DNA of 35,855 nucleotides from the NCBI GenBank assembly GCA_900541905.1, contig UQLQ01000019.1:1-35855 (forward strand). The letters are read 5' to 3'. Every line of letters begins with the position of its first letter. The stretch's first letter is position 1. The notes under the pieces are model-generated. The model did not search any database. It worked only from the letters and a program-made list of their open reading frames with translations, and was not told the DNA's origin. Positions 22,539 to 32,634 of the stretch are shown in pieces. Made by a program: the position numbers and the translations under genes. This stretch comes from an uncultured Oscillospiraceae bacterium. GTDB lineage: Bacteria > Bacillota > Clostridia > Oscillospirales > Acutalibacteraceae.

Positions 22539-25025
22539 CTATGCACCGCCTCGGTATAGTGCAAGTTCGTCATCAGATACATCTAAGGTAAACGCAATAT
22601 TTTTATCTCCTTTTATGGATAATATCGTTTCTCCTTTCCCAAGCATAGGAATCTTTGCCAACTCCGTTTCAGTTAATTGATTTTGAAATATTTCTTGAAT
22701 AGCTTTAACAGAACCGGAATCCTGTCGCATAATAAATTTATACTGTGTCAACAGGAACAAAGATTTAATCAGACCTATACCTTTTGAATCACTCTCTTCC
22801 GGCATATAATCGCTGATATTTTGCGTTGCAAAAAGTAAACTGCCAAAATATTTTCTGGCTTCTCGAACATAAACCGACATCTGCTGTACTGCGTGTAATT
22901 TACTGGTATTAATTAAATGGTGTGCTTCGTCTATAAATAAAACAAATCTTGTAATATCCTCCCATGCAATCGACTTATTTTCCCAAGCATTTTTCATTTT
23001 TTCTCCGTTTATCATGCAGTTGTTCCAACATAAAGACAATGCACTGAAAACCTGAGCATCGAATATTTCGCTTTTTAAATGACTGAGATTTTTGATATTG
23101 AAAAATACGATTTGAGTATGTAATACATTTTCGATAGACGTATGTCCATCTAAAATATATCCATAATTTTCAACAATATTTTTTGACACGGCTTCTATTT
23201 TATTTAAAACATTTAATTTTTCCTTTATTGCTTCCAATTCAGTCGGAGTCATATCGGATGATATGATTTTTTCTTGTTCCTCTCTTATCAACATTAAAAA
23301 ATCTGAAAAAGTTGGATATTCTTGAGCAGGAAGTCCCGTAACTTTCTTTTCTGTGTTTCTTGAAAGTGATAATCCCCATTTATCATATAATTGACGAACT
23401 AATTTGGTAAACTCAATAATTTCCAACTGCCCGCAATCAGGAACTAAAAATTTATACATTGTATCCAGCTTACTGATATGTATTAAATATGATAACTCCT
23501 CAGTTTCAGCTGTTTTAAAAATTTCAAAAGGATTAATCATTCCTTGTGAACCATCAAGAGATATAATCTTACCTCCTAAATAATTAATCAGTGTAGTCCA
23601 TTCATTTGATGGATCTAAACCTCTAATAATCGTTCCTTTAATCGCCTCTGACATCATAATTTTTTTCAGCAAGGTACTCTTTCCGGAGCCTTGATCTCCT
23701 GCTAAAGCCAAACTGTAAGATAACCTTGTATTGGTTATAGAAAACAAATCAAATAAAACTTTTCCTGAATTTGTCCATCCATAATAAAAAGAATTCGGAT
23801 CATTTAATCCGGTATAATCAAATGGAAGTCCTACCGATAATCCACTTGCAGTAACGGCTTGACCAATTCGTTTATATACTGTTTCTGACTGCTTTTTATA
23901 AGAACGATAAAATGAAAGCCAATCATTTTTACTTTCATTTAAAAAAACAGATGCGCTGTAGCCTCTGCCTTTTAAATCACTTATTGCTTTTGCTACAACA
24001 ACATCTAATTCTTCCTGAGTTTTAGCAGATAAAAAAACACGAGTGAAAATTGTTTTAATTACTTCACTCATGTTGCTGATTTCTTCATATAACTCTTGAA
24101 ATGCAAAATATTTTTGTTCTGCATCCATGACTGCGCTTTCTTCTTTTTCTGTACGAATGCGCACCCTGTTCTCTTTCATGCTGCGGTTGATATTTTTTGT
24201 TACTTCTTCAAGAGTTTCTGTTTTTACATCCACTGTTACAATTGCATTTTCTATATTAAACACATGATATAGCCAATATCTGTCTGCTTTTTTAGGATAA
24301 CGATAAATAGACAAACAACACATATATCCGTCTCCGGTTTTCATATATTTCTCATCGTGCCACGAAATACCTCCTTTCGGCTGTATTCTCTCTGCCAAAA
24401 ACGGATTAAATCCTTTTTTCTTTATAATATTTTCCATTGAATTTCCGGAGGATTCTATTAAATTTTCTTTTTCTTCCTGTTCTATCATCAAGCTGTTTCG
24501 ATTATTAAATTTAAAGAATATTTTTTCTTTTTCTTTTTTATCAATTAATTCTGCCAATCCAACTTTTCCCAATGTTTGCTGAATATCTGTACGATATTCT
24601 TGAATTTTTTCCGGAGTATCGGCAAAATAAAATAAATAAAATAATCTATCCATAGAATTCTTTTCTATATACTCCAGCTCATCCAACTTGACTTGAAGCT
24701 CTTGTTTAAATACTTCATTATCTGTTGTCTGCATTTTATGTTTTGTATATTCCTGCTGCGCGCGTGTATCGGTCGGGAGATTAATGCTTACTAGTTTTAT
24801 GTCAGAACCATACGTTTTGTAAAATTTGGAGTAACTGTATATCATATAATTAATGTCATCTTCACTTACATTAAAAATATCTCCCGATACAATCTTTTGC
24901 ATATCCAAATATTCTCCATTTTTCAATTGAAAGCAACTGTACTCCTCGTTATAATCAACAAAAGGAAATACAGATGCAAATGATTTTGTTTCTCCCCGTG
25001 CGGAAGGCATTAATTTTTCTAACAA
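22539..25025 (-). CDS. virB4: VirB4-type conjugation ATPase (CD1110-like)
   Basis: 828 residues. Walker A GDQGSGKSTLL lies near 441-451 and Walker B VLFIDEAHHLI near 693-703; the segment TQNISDYM further on is the usual sensor region of VirB4. The N-terminal 400 residues are the family's membrane-associated part. VirB4 powers assembly and substrate transport of the type IV secretion channel at the inner membrane face. It begins with TTG (25025) ten bases after AAGGAAG; an ATG at residue 6 is an alternative. Its stop codon and the start of the wall hydrolase are one base apart. Confidence 0.92.
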   Translation of the reverse strand: MLEKLMPSARGETKSFASVFPFVDYNEEYSCFQLKNGEYLDMQKIVSGDIFNVSEDDINYMIYSYSKFYKTYGSDIKLVSINLPTDTRAQQEYTKHKMQTTDNEVFKQELQVKLDELEYIEKNSMDRLFYLFYFADTPEKIQEYRTDIQQTLGKVGLAELIDKKEKEKIFFKFNNRNSLMIEQEEKENLIESSGNSMENIIKKKGFNPFLAERIQPKGGISWHDEKYMKTGDGYMCCLSIYRYPKKADRYWLYHVFNIENAIVTVDVKTETLEEVTKNINRSMKENRVRIRTEKEESAVMDAEQKYFAFQELYEEISNMSEVIKTIFTRVFLSAKTQEELDVVVAKAISDLKGRGYSASVFLNESKNDWLSFYRSYKKQSETVYKRIGQAVTASGLSVGLPFDYTGLNDPNSFYYGWTNSGKVLFDLFSITNTRLSYSLALAGDQGSGKSTLLKKIMMSEAIKGTIIRGLDPSNEWTTLINYLGGKIISLDGSQGMINPFEIFKTAETEELSYLIHISKLDTMYKFLVPDCGQLEIIEFTKLVRQLYDKWGLSLSRNTEKKVTGLPAQEYPTFSDFLMLIREEQEKIISSDMTPTELEAIKEKLNVLNKIEAVSKNIVENYGYILDGHTSIENVLHTQIVFFNIKNLSHLKSEIFDAQVFSALSLCWNNCMINGEKMKNAWENKSIAWEDITRFVLFIDEAHHLINTSKLHAVQQMSVYVREARKYFGSLLFATQNISDYMPEESDSKGIGLIKSLFLLTQYKFIMRQDSGSVKAIQEIFQNQLTETELAKIPMLGKGETILSIKGDKNIAFTLDVSDDELALYRGGA

Positions 25026-25032
25026 TCAAAAT

Positions 25033-25362
25033 TCACTTCCTTTCAAAATAATCTGTTGTCATTAGCTCATTCTCTGTCCCATTTGTCTGAATTGGCTGAT
25101 ATACTGCTCTATCCTTTCTAATCACATATAGAATACTTTGAAAAATTCGTTTCTGGGGATTGAAAGGGCTATGTATTGTTAAAATAAGCGCTACTATACA
25201 ATTAAATACATAAAAGGGTATTTGTAATGCTTGATGTACATGTTCTTGTCCAAACATGGCAAAAAAGAAGAAATATAAAATAACAAAGCATAAATCAAAT
25301 ACATAAAACTTTTTATAAACTTTCGTAGGAGTATGAAGTTCCTCAATCAAAGTATGCTGCAT
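25033..25362 (-). CDS. VirB3/TcpE-like small membrane protein
   Basis: 109 residues with two membrane spans (VFDLCFVILYFFFFAMFG near 24-41 and IPFYVFNCIVALILTI near 48-63), followed by a basic, cytoplasmic tail (HSPFNPQKRIFQSILYVIRK). Two spans plus a tail of this kind, immediately before virB4, match PrgI/VirB3/TcpE-type components that recruit VirB4 to the membrane. Its ATG overlaps the stop of the upstream gene (TAATG), so the two are translationally coupled. Confidence 0.65.
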   Translation of the reverse strand: MQHTLIEELHTPTKVYKKFYVFDLCFVILYFFFFAMFGQEHVHQALQIPFYVFNCIVALILTIHSPFNPQKRIFQSILYVIRKDRAVYQPIQTNGTENELMTTDYFERK

Positions 25363-27200
25363 TATTTATCACCTCTTATATTTTTTCCTTTACTTTTACT
25401 AACCTCATTTTTAATGTTATCTCTTGCATTCATTTGTTTTGCAGGTCGATCTGAAAAAATGTTTCTACCTTGCCCTGATGTGTTTTGTGTCTTGCTGACG
25501 GATTGAGAAGTTGAATTATGATGTACAACTCTGTTCGAACCGTTAAACGGATTTTTTTGTGCTTCTCTGAAGGCTTCTGAATTTCTTCTATTTGGTCTAA
25601 ATCCTTCATTGTAAATGCTGCCTTTATTTTGACCCTGATATGGATTATCATATTTCTTTGCCGAATCCGAAACATTTGTTTCTTGATTTGCATTTGTTAC
25701 TGTTTGCTGTGATACATCGGTTTTATCGTGATGTTGCTTTTCTTCACTTGACGTATTTACAGAAGCCTTTGTGGTATTCGTTGCTTCCGTTCTTGCTTTA
25801 TCCGAAACATTATTTCCTTCTTTTGACTCTCCGGTCGTTGTACTTGGTGCAGCATTATTTTTTACGGTATCAGTGCTGTTTTCTTTATTATGTATCCCTT
25901 TATCCTTTCCAACATTTCTTGTTTTCCATTCATTATATTTTTGACTGATCGCTCCGGATTTTCCCGTAACAGCTCCTGTAACAGAAGCTGCTTTGCGACC
26001 CACATTTCCTACTGTACGTTTTGCGGCACCAAAACCTCTGACAAATGCAAATCCAGTATGGAATCCCGAACGGATACCCGCGTCAATTCCTAAAATTCTC
26101 TCTATAATATTCGGACCGTCAATTGCTGCTAATGCAAAAAATACAATAATTAATGCTTTGACAAAACCATTCATTTGTGTTTGAGTTTGTAAATAACTAA
26201 CTCCTAATAAGAAAAACTTAAGCATTACCGATACTAAGTATATAGTAAAGAATATAGAACCCATTGATTTTAAAATTTCTTTCAGTTTTTGACCGGACGT
26301 TAAATCGCCTGCTGCAAAAATCATTGCCAATAGTTGGTGCACTGCCAACTCCCATATCAGTCTTGCTACTTTATATGCAGCAAATAACAAGGCAAGAGCA
26401 GTAAATAATAAGGTTAAAATGGTTGGAAACCAGTCTACATGGTAGCGATAATAATCTTCAATTAAGAATCCCCACCATGAGTCTTGAATTGTCTCTAACG
26501 TAGTGTTTCCATCACTGTCTTGGGATAAATAATACTTAAACTCATCATAATTATGGTAATATTTACTGCTGTCATGAATCCATATTTTTTCATTAATATC
26601 AAAGCCATCTAAAGTTTTAATATTATTCCAAGGACGAGGTGCTCCATCAATGTTTTCACCTGTATTTAAGTCTCGAAGATTTTCCCAACCGGCTGCATGA
26701 CACCATAATAAATCTGTTGTATTTGAAATAATAATGCTGTCTGATACTTTCATAGCACTATCCCCACTGGGAGAAAAACTATCAGAAATAGCTGTATCTG
26801 TTTTGGCAAACTGTGTTGCCGACATCGTAAAAGAACTGATTTGTACAATCATGACAGGAAGAGCTGTTAAAACAAGTATGGAAAGAATGAAATTCTGCAA
26901 TACTTTTGGATTTTTTTCATGATCTACCATCAAAGTCCAGCCTAAAACCAATAATGCAAATGCAAATAAAATCCACAGAATTGGTTGATATGATTTGATA
27001 TAATCTTGTACTTGATCTGAAAAAATAAAATCATTGATACTATAGACTTGATTTAGAAGATATTCAGCACCATCAACTAAATACTTAAACAGTGATATTA
27101 TGCACCAACCTACCCAATTAAAAAACCACTGGATCAGGTTATATCTGTGCATAACATCACTAAACACAATCAATATATTTTTTATTTGTTCCGTTCCCAA
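25362..27200 (-). CDS. VirB6/TrbL-like polytopic channel protein
   Basis: 612 residues, TTG start six bases after AAGGAGG. Spans near residues 27-45, 72-92, 100-122, 256-280, 318-335 and 345-362 surround a large extracytoplasmic loop (about 125-250). The C-terminal 230 residues are very rich in N, T, S, K and Q and probably disordered. This resembles the VirB6/TrbL-like membrane proteins of pLS20-type and Clostridia conjugation systems (family named after pLS20_p028), which form the inner-membrane pore. The position between virD4 and virB3/virB4 agrees. Confidence 0.75.
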   Translation of the reverse strand: MGTEQIKNILIVFSDVMHRYNLIQWFFNWVGWCIISLFKYLVDGAEYLLNQVYSINDFIFSDQVQDYIKSYQPILWILFAFALLVLGWTLMVDHEKNPKVLQNFILSILVLTALPVMIVQISSFTMSATQFAKTDTAISDSFSPSGDSAMKVSDSIIISNTTDLLWCHAAGWENLRDLNTGENIDGAPRPWNNIKTLDGFDINEKIWIHDSSKYYHNYDEFKYYLSQDSDGNTTLETIQDSWWGFLIEDYYRYHVDWFPTILTLLFTALALLFAAYKVARLIWELAVHQLLAMIFAAGDLTSGQKLKEILKSMGSIFFTIYLVSVMLKFFLLGVSYLQTQTQMNGFVKALIIVFFALAAIDGPNIIERILGIDAGIRSGFHTGFAFVRGFGAAKRTVGNVGRKAASVTGAVTGKSGAISQKYNEWKTRNVGKDKGIHNKENSTDTVKNNAAPSTTTGESKEGNNVSDKARTEATNTTKASVNTSSEEKQHHDKTDVSQQTVTNANQETNVSDSAKKYDNPYQGQNKGSIYNEGFRPNRRNSEAFREAQKNPFNGSNRVVHHNSTSQSVSKTQNTSGQGRNIFSDRPAKQMNARDNIKNEVSKSKGKNIRGDK

Positions 27201-27238
27201 TTTTGCCCTCCTTTCTACATACCTTTTTCTTCTTTTAA

Positions 27239-29800
27239 TTACAATTTTTTACTTTTTAATTGCAATCCATCTTTTAAGAAATCATACATATCGGGATCTA
27301 AAAATCCTTCCTCATACCTTTTGTTCAATAAATCCACATATTCTTTAATAGTCAAATCGTTTAATTCGTTCAGTCGATTCATTCCTAAAGAACTCAACGA
27401 TTCTTTCAAGCGTTGGAAATATTGATTAATATATTGCGTATCTCTCAACTTTAGATTTAACATTCGTTCTCTTTCTCTGTTTGAAATATATTTATGTACA
27501 TCAAACACACGTTCTTCAGGGTTAATATGCTCTCTTGATTCTACAGGCAAATCTGTAAGTAATACATTGGAAGGATAAAACTCACTAAGATACTGATAAC
27601 GATATTTAAAAGCATATTTTCCAACATTAAGAATTGGTGTTGGCTGTACTTTTTCTTTATCATTATCTTCTCTTTTCATTGCTCTGACAATCGCACATTC
27701 TCCCGGCATAAACTGACGCAGCTCCTGAGGATATATTAATGGTCTTTCTTCTAACATCTCTGTCTGAGATTTGTCTAAGGAAAGTTTTTTGCCCGACCGA
27801 TTCGTTGTTGTAATCGTCTCATTTCCAATTAATTCGGAGAAATCTTTTGCCGATTCCTTATCGTTACTTTGGATAAACACTTGATTGCCGCAGTTTCCTA
27901 TGATAGTTTCAGCTGCATTTCCATACTTATTTTTTATTTGCGAAAAGGCTTGAATAATTAAATTAAATCTAATATTCCTGCCTAAACACACTGTAAGAAT
28001 GTTATCCATTCCTTCAATCGCAGGAAGATTTCCAAATTCATCAAGAATAAAAACTACTTCTCTGAGACACTTTCCACCTCTTGAAAAGGCACACTTTTTT
28101 GCTAAAACAAAATACATTTGCCTGATAAATAAAGAAGCTAGAAAATGGACGCTGGAATCATAATCCGGAATACCAAGAAATATTGCAATCGGTTTGTCTC
28201 CAAAACCAACCGACTGCATATCAAAGGTACTTTCAGCCGTTAATTTTGCGACATTGGTGTAAGTAAATACCTCTAGGTCTGTCAGCATAGAACTAAAAAT
28301 ACTGCTTTTGGTTTTATCTCCTGCCACATTGATGGAAGCATATTTCATTTTAGCTCTGTCTGTACCGGGACGTTCCTGAAAATATAAATCCAATGCTGTT
28401 GTTTTATCATTTATCCACGTGCTTGCCAACGTCATAAATGTATTAATAATGGAATACATTGTGATATTTTTTCTGTTTTTATCTGTCTCAATAAACTCGG
28501 TTTCAGGCAAAACATACTCAAAATGTCGTGCATGAATGATGTTTTCTACCGTCTCTGTATCAAGGTTAACCTTTGATGCAATATCTTCAATTTTTAAACT
28601 ATCTTTCAAAGCATTTACCTCAATAACGTTCAAATATTTCGTAGCAGTTATCTCAGATACCTTTACCCCTTTTTCAGCAAGAATATTGACAACTTCCTCT
28701 ACGGTTATATCAACATGATAGTGATCTTTTATATAAAATAAATTTCTGATTACTCTTTGTTTTTCTAATGTTTGACGAGCAAAGCGTTCTCTGCCTTCGT
28801 CATACTTTTTCTTGGCTTTTTCGTTTTCTTCTTTATCCATTTTCAAACAATCATCTACATGTGCCAAGATAGACGCTGAAAGTGCAGCAGCTGCATTTGA
28901 GGTGAAAAATTTATCATTTCCCCCTTCACTGGCACCTGGATTATATATACTGTAAGCCAATGTTTTACACAGTAACTCAGCTTCCTCATATACTCCTTTT
29001 TCATACGCTTCTATAATGAGCTGTAAAGGATTGTATCCCATGGAATGAATCATGTCTATCAAATTTAGAATATGTACCTCATACCCACGCTGCGTTAATG
29101 TCTTATATGAGGATGAAGCCAGTTCCAGCTTTGGATCTGTCACCACCATTGAAGCTTGCTTTTCTGCCCGTGAATAAATGTCAATCAAAGAAAATACAAA
29201 CATCTCGCCTTTACCTGAACGTGTAATACCTAAAATCAAATTATTAACTGGGGAATCATCTATAAATATTTTATGGTCTTCTACTGCTACTGGAAATCCA
29301 CCACCACCTTCAAAGCGATCTTTTTCAGTAAAAGTTTCAGACGTTGTTGCTTTTTCTGGAATTGCTTTATATTGTTCTCGAATTTCTTGCCGTGTCGTCC
29401 ACCTTGATGTCCCTTTTTGCCCGACATTCAAAGGTTTATAACTCACTCTCATTTGATATACTAGCTTAATTGTAAAGGCTTCCATAAACAGCAACAGAAC
29501 AATATACCATATCCAATATTCTCCTTGAAACTCAAACGCTTTATGAATTCCAAAATTAGATTCTATTTCGTTACTTCTTATCGATTGTATTACATTTGGC
29601 ATTTGTGCAATTAGATGGATACAATAATTTCCTAAAAAAAACAGTATTACATTCATTACAATACAAACGAATGTAATCATATATTTACTTGAGAATAATT
29701 TATTCACACGAAAAACCTGATTTTTACGTTTTAAAGGGTCACGAATTTCATAATAGAAATTTTTTCTTTCTTTATTGAACTTCTTTTTTAACCATTTCAT
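27239..29800 (-). CDS. virD4: VirD4/TraG-type coupling protein (CD1115-like)
   Basis: 853 residues. Two N-terminal membrane spans (about 40-66 and 98-113) are followed by the ATPase: Walker A GITRSGKGEMFV near 189-200, VVTDPKLELA near 218-227, Walker B VVFILDEFGNLPAIEGM near 580-596, and the QAFSQIKNKYG segment. The coupling protein docks the relaxase-DNA complex onto the secretion channel and pumps DNA. An insertion of about 150 residues between Walker A and B is largely helical, as in the Clostridia subfamily. AAGGTG precedes the ATG. It follows the VirB2-like gene by 15 bp. Confidence 0.93.
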   Translation of the reverse strand: MKWLKKKFNKERKNFYYEIRDPLKRKNQVFRVNKLFSSKYMITFVCIVMNVILFFLGNYCIHLIAQMPNVIQSIRSNEIESNFGIHKAFEFQGEYWIWYIVLLLFMEAFTIKLVYQMRVSYKPLNVGQKGTSRWTTRQEIREQYKAIPEKATTSETFTEKDRFEGGGGFPVAVEDHKIFIDDSPVNNLILGITRSGKGEMFVFSLIDIYSRAEKQASMVVTDPKLELASSSYKTLTQRGYEVHILNLIDMIHSMGYNPLQLIIEAYEKGVYEEAELLCKTLAYSIYNPGASEGGNDKFFTSNAAAALSASILAHVDDCLKMDKEENEKAKKKYDEGRERFARQTLEKQRVIRNLFYIKDHYHVDITVEEVVNILAEKGVKVSEITATKYLNVIEVNALKDSLKIEDIASKVNLDTETVENIIHARHFEYVLPETEFIETDKNRKNITMYSIINTFMTLASTWINDKTTALDLYFQERPGTDRAKMKYASINVAGDKTKSSIFSSMLTDLEVFTYTNVAKLTAESTFDMQSVGFGDKPIAIFLGIPDYDSSVHFLASLFIRQMYFVLAKKCAFSRGGKCLREVVFILDEFGNLPAIEGMDNILTVCLGRNIRFNLIIQAFSQIKNKYGNAAETIIGNCGNQVFIQSNDKESAKDFSELIGNETITTTNRSGKKLSLDKSQTEMLEERPLIYPQELRQFMPGECAIVRAMKREDNDKEKVQPTPILNVGKYAFKYRYQYLSEFYPSNVLLTDLPVESREHINPEERVFDVHKYISNRERERMLNLKLRDTQYINQYFQRLKESLSSLGMNRLNELNDLTIKEYVDLLNKRYEEGFLDPDMYDFLKDGLQLKSKKL

Positions 29801-29815
29801 GTTTTCACCTTTGCC

Positions 29816-30088
29816 TTATGAGACAAATAATCCCGCAATCCATTGTCCGCCGGAAACAGCCATTACAATCAAACCTGCACCGACGACAATTCTCGGAAGC
29901 CATTTATTGGCTTTCATTTTTCCTTCTTCTGAACCAAAAATATACAGGCATCCGCATCCAACCAAAGCAAAGCCGATTGCTATGTATATGTACATTGCAA
30001 TCGTATCAAAGATATTCATTGACGTTGCTTCCAAATTTCCTAATACAGCACTGTCACTTGCTGATAATACATTCATTAATATATTCAT
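29816..30088 (-). CDS. VirB2/TrbC-like small membrane subunit (Maff2-like)
   Basis: 90 residues from the ATG at 30088, nine bases after AAGGAG; a longer frame lacks a site. The N-terminus is polar, followed by two hydrophobic spans, IAMYIYIAIGFALVGCGCLYIF (near 33-54) and IVVGAGLIVMAVSGGQWIAGL (near 67-87), joined by a short basic loop (GSEEGKMKANKW). That is the layout of VirB2/TrbC pilin-like subunits and of the Maff2 proteins that accompany virD4 in Clostridia elements. It probably forms part of the channel or a surface appendage. Confidence 0.7.
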   Translation of the reverse strand: MNILMNVLSASDSAVLGNLEATSMNIFDTIAMYIYIAIGFALVGCGCLYIFGSEEGKMKANKWLPRIVVGAGLIVMAVSGGQWIAGLFVS

Positions 30089-30104
30089 AGTAATTGTCTC
30101 CTTT

Positions 30105-31556
30105 TTAATTGATCTCGTATGCGATTTCTTTTTCCGGTTTTCTTCGACTATCAAGTACATAAACAAAAGAATCTATTTTGGTATTGCCGAGATATTCATT
30201 TCCTCTCAAATCAAGAGAACCTATTTGGTTGTATTCGCAGTTAAGAAAATTCAGTTCTGCGTTATTGTCAAGTTCCAGTTCATTGATACTGTTATTTGAA
30301 CAATTCAAACTTTCTAATCCGTAGTTTTGTCGTACAGACAATTCCCTTAATTGGTTCTCCGAACAATCTAAATGTTTTAATTTTGGATTATAAGATAAGT
30401 CCAGTTCCTTCAGATTATTGCCATGACAATCAAACGTTTTTAGTTTTGAATTTTGGCTTACATCAAGCTTGTTAAGATAATTATCTCCGCACAGCAGAAT
30501 CTCTAACTCTCTGTTTTTGCTCACATCAAGCTCTGATAATTCATTTTTAGAACAAGATAAAAATTTCAAATTCTCGAAATACTCAATACCTTGAAAATTT
30601 CTGATATTCTCTTCCATTAAAATCATCTCTGTTGTCTTGCGAATTGTTTCATTTGAGATTACTCCATCCCCTCTATCATATCTTTCAGAAATATACTGTC
30701 TGAAATTAATATCCGGAAAATTTTCTTCGTTAATTTCTACATCCATGAAGAATTTTTCCTGTGATGTTTTTTGGGGAGCTTCGGTAACTTTAATCTGATT
30801 TTCCAAAGTGGATTGCGGTTTACTTTGTTCTGCTTCACGCTCTGCTGTCTGCTTTCTCATTTTCTTAGGTACAACCCTATGCGTTGCTTTCTTTTCACTC
30901 TGTATTTCTTCTGCCTTTTTAATAACTTTTTCCTCAATAGCTTTTTCCAAACCTTTCTCTATCCCCTTTTCAACAATGACATTTAAATCTTTGTCAACGG
31001 TTGCAACAGTTGTATTGTCTTTTCTAAGATGCAGCAAGATTCCTAACTTAGAAAAAGAGGCTTTTATTTTTAATCCGATTTGCTCGGACGCATTTTTCAA
31101 AATATCAAAATAACTCGGTATCTTTTGCTCTCTCTCATTAGATTCGGTCTCTAAAAAAAGCAATAGTTTTGACTGCTCCGAAAACGCTTTCATTGCCTGT
31201 TGATTTCTCTTATATGTATCTAGTATCGAATATCCCTCGTCTGTTTCTTTGTACAGATTGTAAATAGGAATACCTTCTTTTGTGTCAAATGAAGTTGTGA
31301 CAAAATATCCGTTATAGCTGATTAAACTGTATTCGTTTTCATTAAACTCATCACGTCCAAAGTTATCGCAGCCAAACTTAATAATACTTTCAATTTTTTC
31401 TCTGTGTTGACTTGCTCCCTCTGCCATGTCAACAATTAAATCTTCACGAACAAAACCTATGAGACGCCCGTTCTCTACAATAGAACAAGGTGGGCATTCT
31501 CCATTTATGTCATAAATCGTATAGTTAAGCTCAGCAAAAATTTTTGTAATATCCAT
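30105..31556 (-). CDS. leucine-rich repeat protein inside the conjugation operon
   Basis: About 483 residues from the ATG at 31556. No signal peptide or membrane span is seen. Residues 1-215 form an unrecognised domain (CPPCSIVENGRLIGFVREDL near 23-42), followed by a K/E/Q-rich helical linker (about 190-270). Then comes an EF-hand-like cap (NEENFPDINFRQYISERYDR, GDGVISNETI). Six leucine-rich repeats of 21 residues follow: each reads roughly LxxLxCxxNxLxELDVSxN with a fixed cysteine (for example LKHLDCSENQLRELSVRQN). Gut Firmicutes secrete similar repeats; here the protein seems cytoplasmic. It starts one base from the lipoprotein stop and precedes the VirB2-like gene, so it belongs to the transfer operon. 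Protein-protein binding is likely; the partner is unknown. Confidence 0.75.
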   Translation of the reverse strand: MDITKIFAELNYTIYDINGECPPCSIVENGRLIGFVREDLIVDMAEGASQHREKIESIIKFGCDNFGRDEFNENEYSLISYNGYFVTTSFDTKEGIPIYNLYKETDEGYSILDTYKRNQQAMKAFSEQSKLLLFLETESNEREQKIPSYFDILKNASEQIGLKIKASFSKLGILLHLRKDNTTVATVDKDLNVIVEKGIEKGLEKAIEEKVIKKAEEIQSEKKATHRVVPKKMRKQTAEREAEQSKPQSTLENQIKVTEAPQKTSQEKFFMDVEINEENFPDINFRQYISERYDRGDGVISNETIRKTTEMILMEENIRNFQGIEYFENLKFLSCSKNELSELDVSKNRELEILLCGDNYLNKLDVSQNSKLKTFDCHGNNLKELDLSYNPKLKHLDCSENQLRELSVRQNYGLESLNCSNNSINELELDNNAELNFLNCEYNQIGSLDLRGNEYLGNTKIDSFVYVLDSRRKPEKEIAYEIN

Positions 31557-31557
31557 A

Positions 31558-32604
31558 TTAATTCTCCTTATTTGTTTTTCTTTTCTTTGCAATTAAAAAC
31601 AAAATTAATACAATAGCAATGATTCCGACTAAAATAGATACAACAGTAATAACAACGGTCACTACCGGAAACGATTCTTCTTTTTCATAAACAGCAGTAG
31701 CTTTAATGGTATACTCCGTATCACCACTGTCTAAAGAGTAGGTGAGCTGTGCGTTATAGCCGGCTGCATCAGGCAGTGCGACCGTATCGCTGTAGTATGC
31801 AGTGTACTCCGCAACATATCTTTCGCCGGTTGCCACAGCGTCACGGTATTGAATACCATTTTCCGTATATACATCTCCTGTCCATAGAAAGTCTGTAATA
31901 CGGTAGCTTTCCTGTGGCAAATTCAGAACAGTCAGAATGTCCGTTTCATATCCTGTAAGTGCAGGTTTTTCATCGTTGTATGGAACATACCTGCCGTTTA
32001 GCATATAAAAGGTAGCGTCATATACTTCCACACGCATTGGCACTGTGACGTCTGATTCCCAATGATAGGGGGTAGTGGCTTGAAAACTTGTTAGAGGTAA
32101 AGTTGCTGTTACTGTTTGTCCTGTCTGTTCGTCCGCATAATTTACTGTTTTACTGTTTGCCGCAGCAGGCTGTGAGATGACATATCCACTTTGGGTTGTG
32201 CTTTCTACCTCTGCGGTTCGATTTGTTATGGTAGTATCACTGTACGAAACATCGGATAGTTTTCCCAATACCTCTTGACCTTTGGCATTCATGAAAGATT
32301 CTTCCTGTTGTGCCTGTACGTTTTGTTCATACAAGTCTTTGATTTCTACTGTTTGTGTTTCCATAACCGGAGTTTCGGAAACAGTTTCATACGTAACATC
32401 TTTCAGTGCGTATGTTCCGTCGTCTTTGATAAGTTCTTCATCAAAGGTATGTGTTTCATCTTCTTTCAGAGATGTATATTCTACAGTTTCTATAATTTGG
32501 TTCTCATCTGCTGTACTGTTGCCTTCTGTTGCAGCAGATGAGCAGCCAATCAGTATAGAAGCTGCAATCACTCCTGAAAGAAGAATAGAGAATATTTTTT
32601 TCAT
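31558..32604 (-). CDS. surface lipoprotein with C-terminal membrane span
   Basis: About 348 residues from the ATG at 32604 (AGGAG nine bases before); the longer frame runs into a terminator and is rejected. The signal peptide MKKIFSILLSGVIAAS ends in the lipobox LIGC, so the cysteine near residue 20 would be lipid-modified. The mature part is T/E/S-rich at first, then beta-rich (YHWESDVTVPMRVEVYDATF, YVAEYTAYYSDTVALPD). A second membrane span (VVTVVITVVSILVGIIAIVL, about 312-340) and a basic tail follow, so both ends are anchored. It resembles the DUF4366/CD1107-type proteins near conjugation genes only in general layout. G+C content is clearly above its neighbours. Confidence 0.65.
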   Translation of the reverse strand: MKKIFSILLSGVIAASILIGCSSAATEGNSTADENQIIETVEYTSLKEDETHTFDEELIKDDGTYALKDVTYETVSETPVMETQTVEIKDLYEQNVQAQQEESFMNAKGQEVLGKLSDVSYSDTTITNRTAEVESTTQSGYVISQPAAANSKTVNYADEQTGQTVTATLPLTSFQATTPYHWESDVTVPMRVEVYDATFYMLNGRYVPYNDEKPALTGYETDILTVLNLPQESYRITDFLWTGDVYTENGIQYRDAVATGERYVAEYTAYYSDTVALPDAAGYNAQLTYSLDSGDTEYTIKATAVYEKEESFPVVTVVITVVSILVGIIAIVLILFLIAKKRKTNKEN

Positions 32605-32634
32605 TTTCTGTCTCCTTTCTGTGTAAAAATAAAA

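Noticed and set aside
25430..25693. 87-codon ORF in another frame within the VirB6-like gene
   Set aside because: It lies in the repetitive N/T/S/K-rich tail, resembles no family and has no convincing start, unlike the TnpV-like nested frame.
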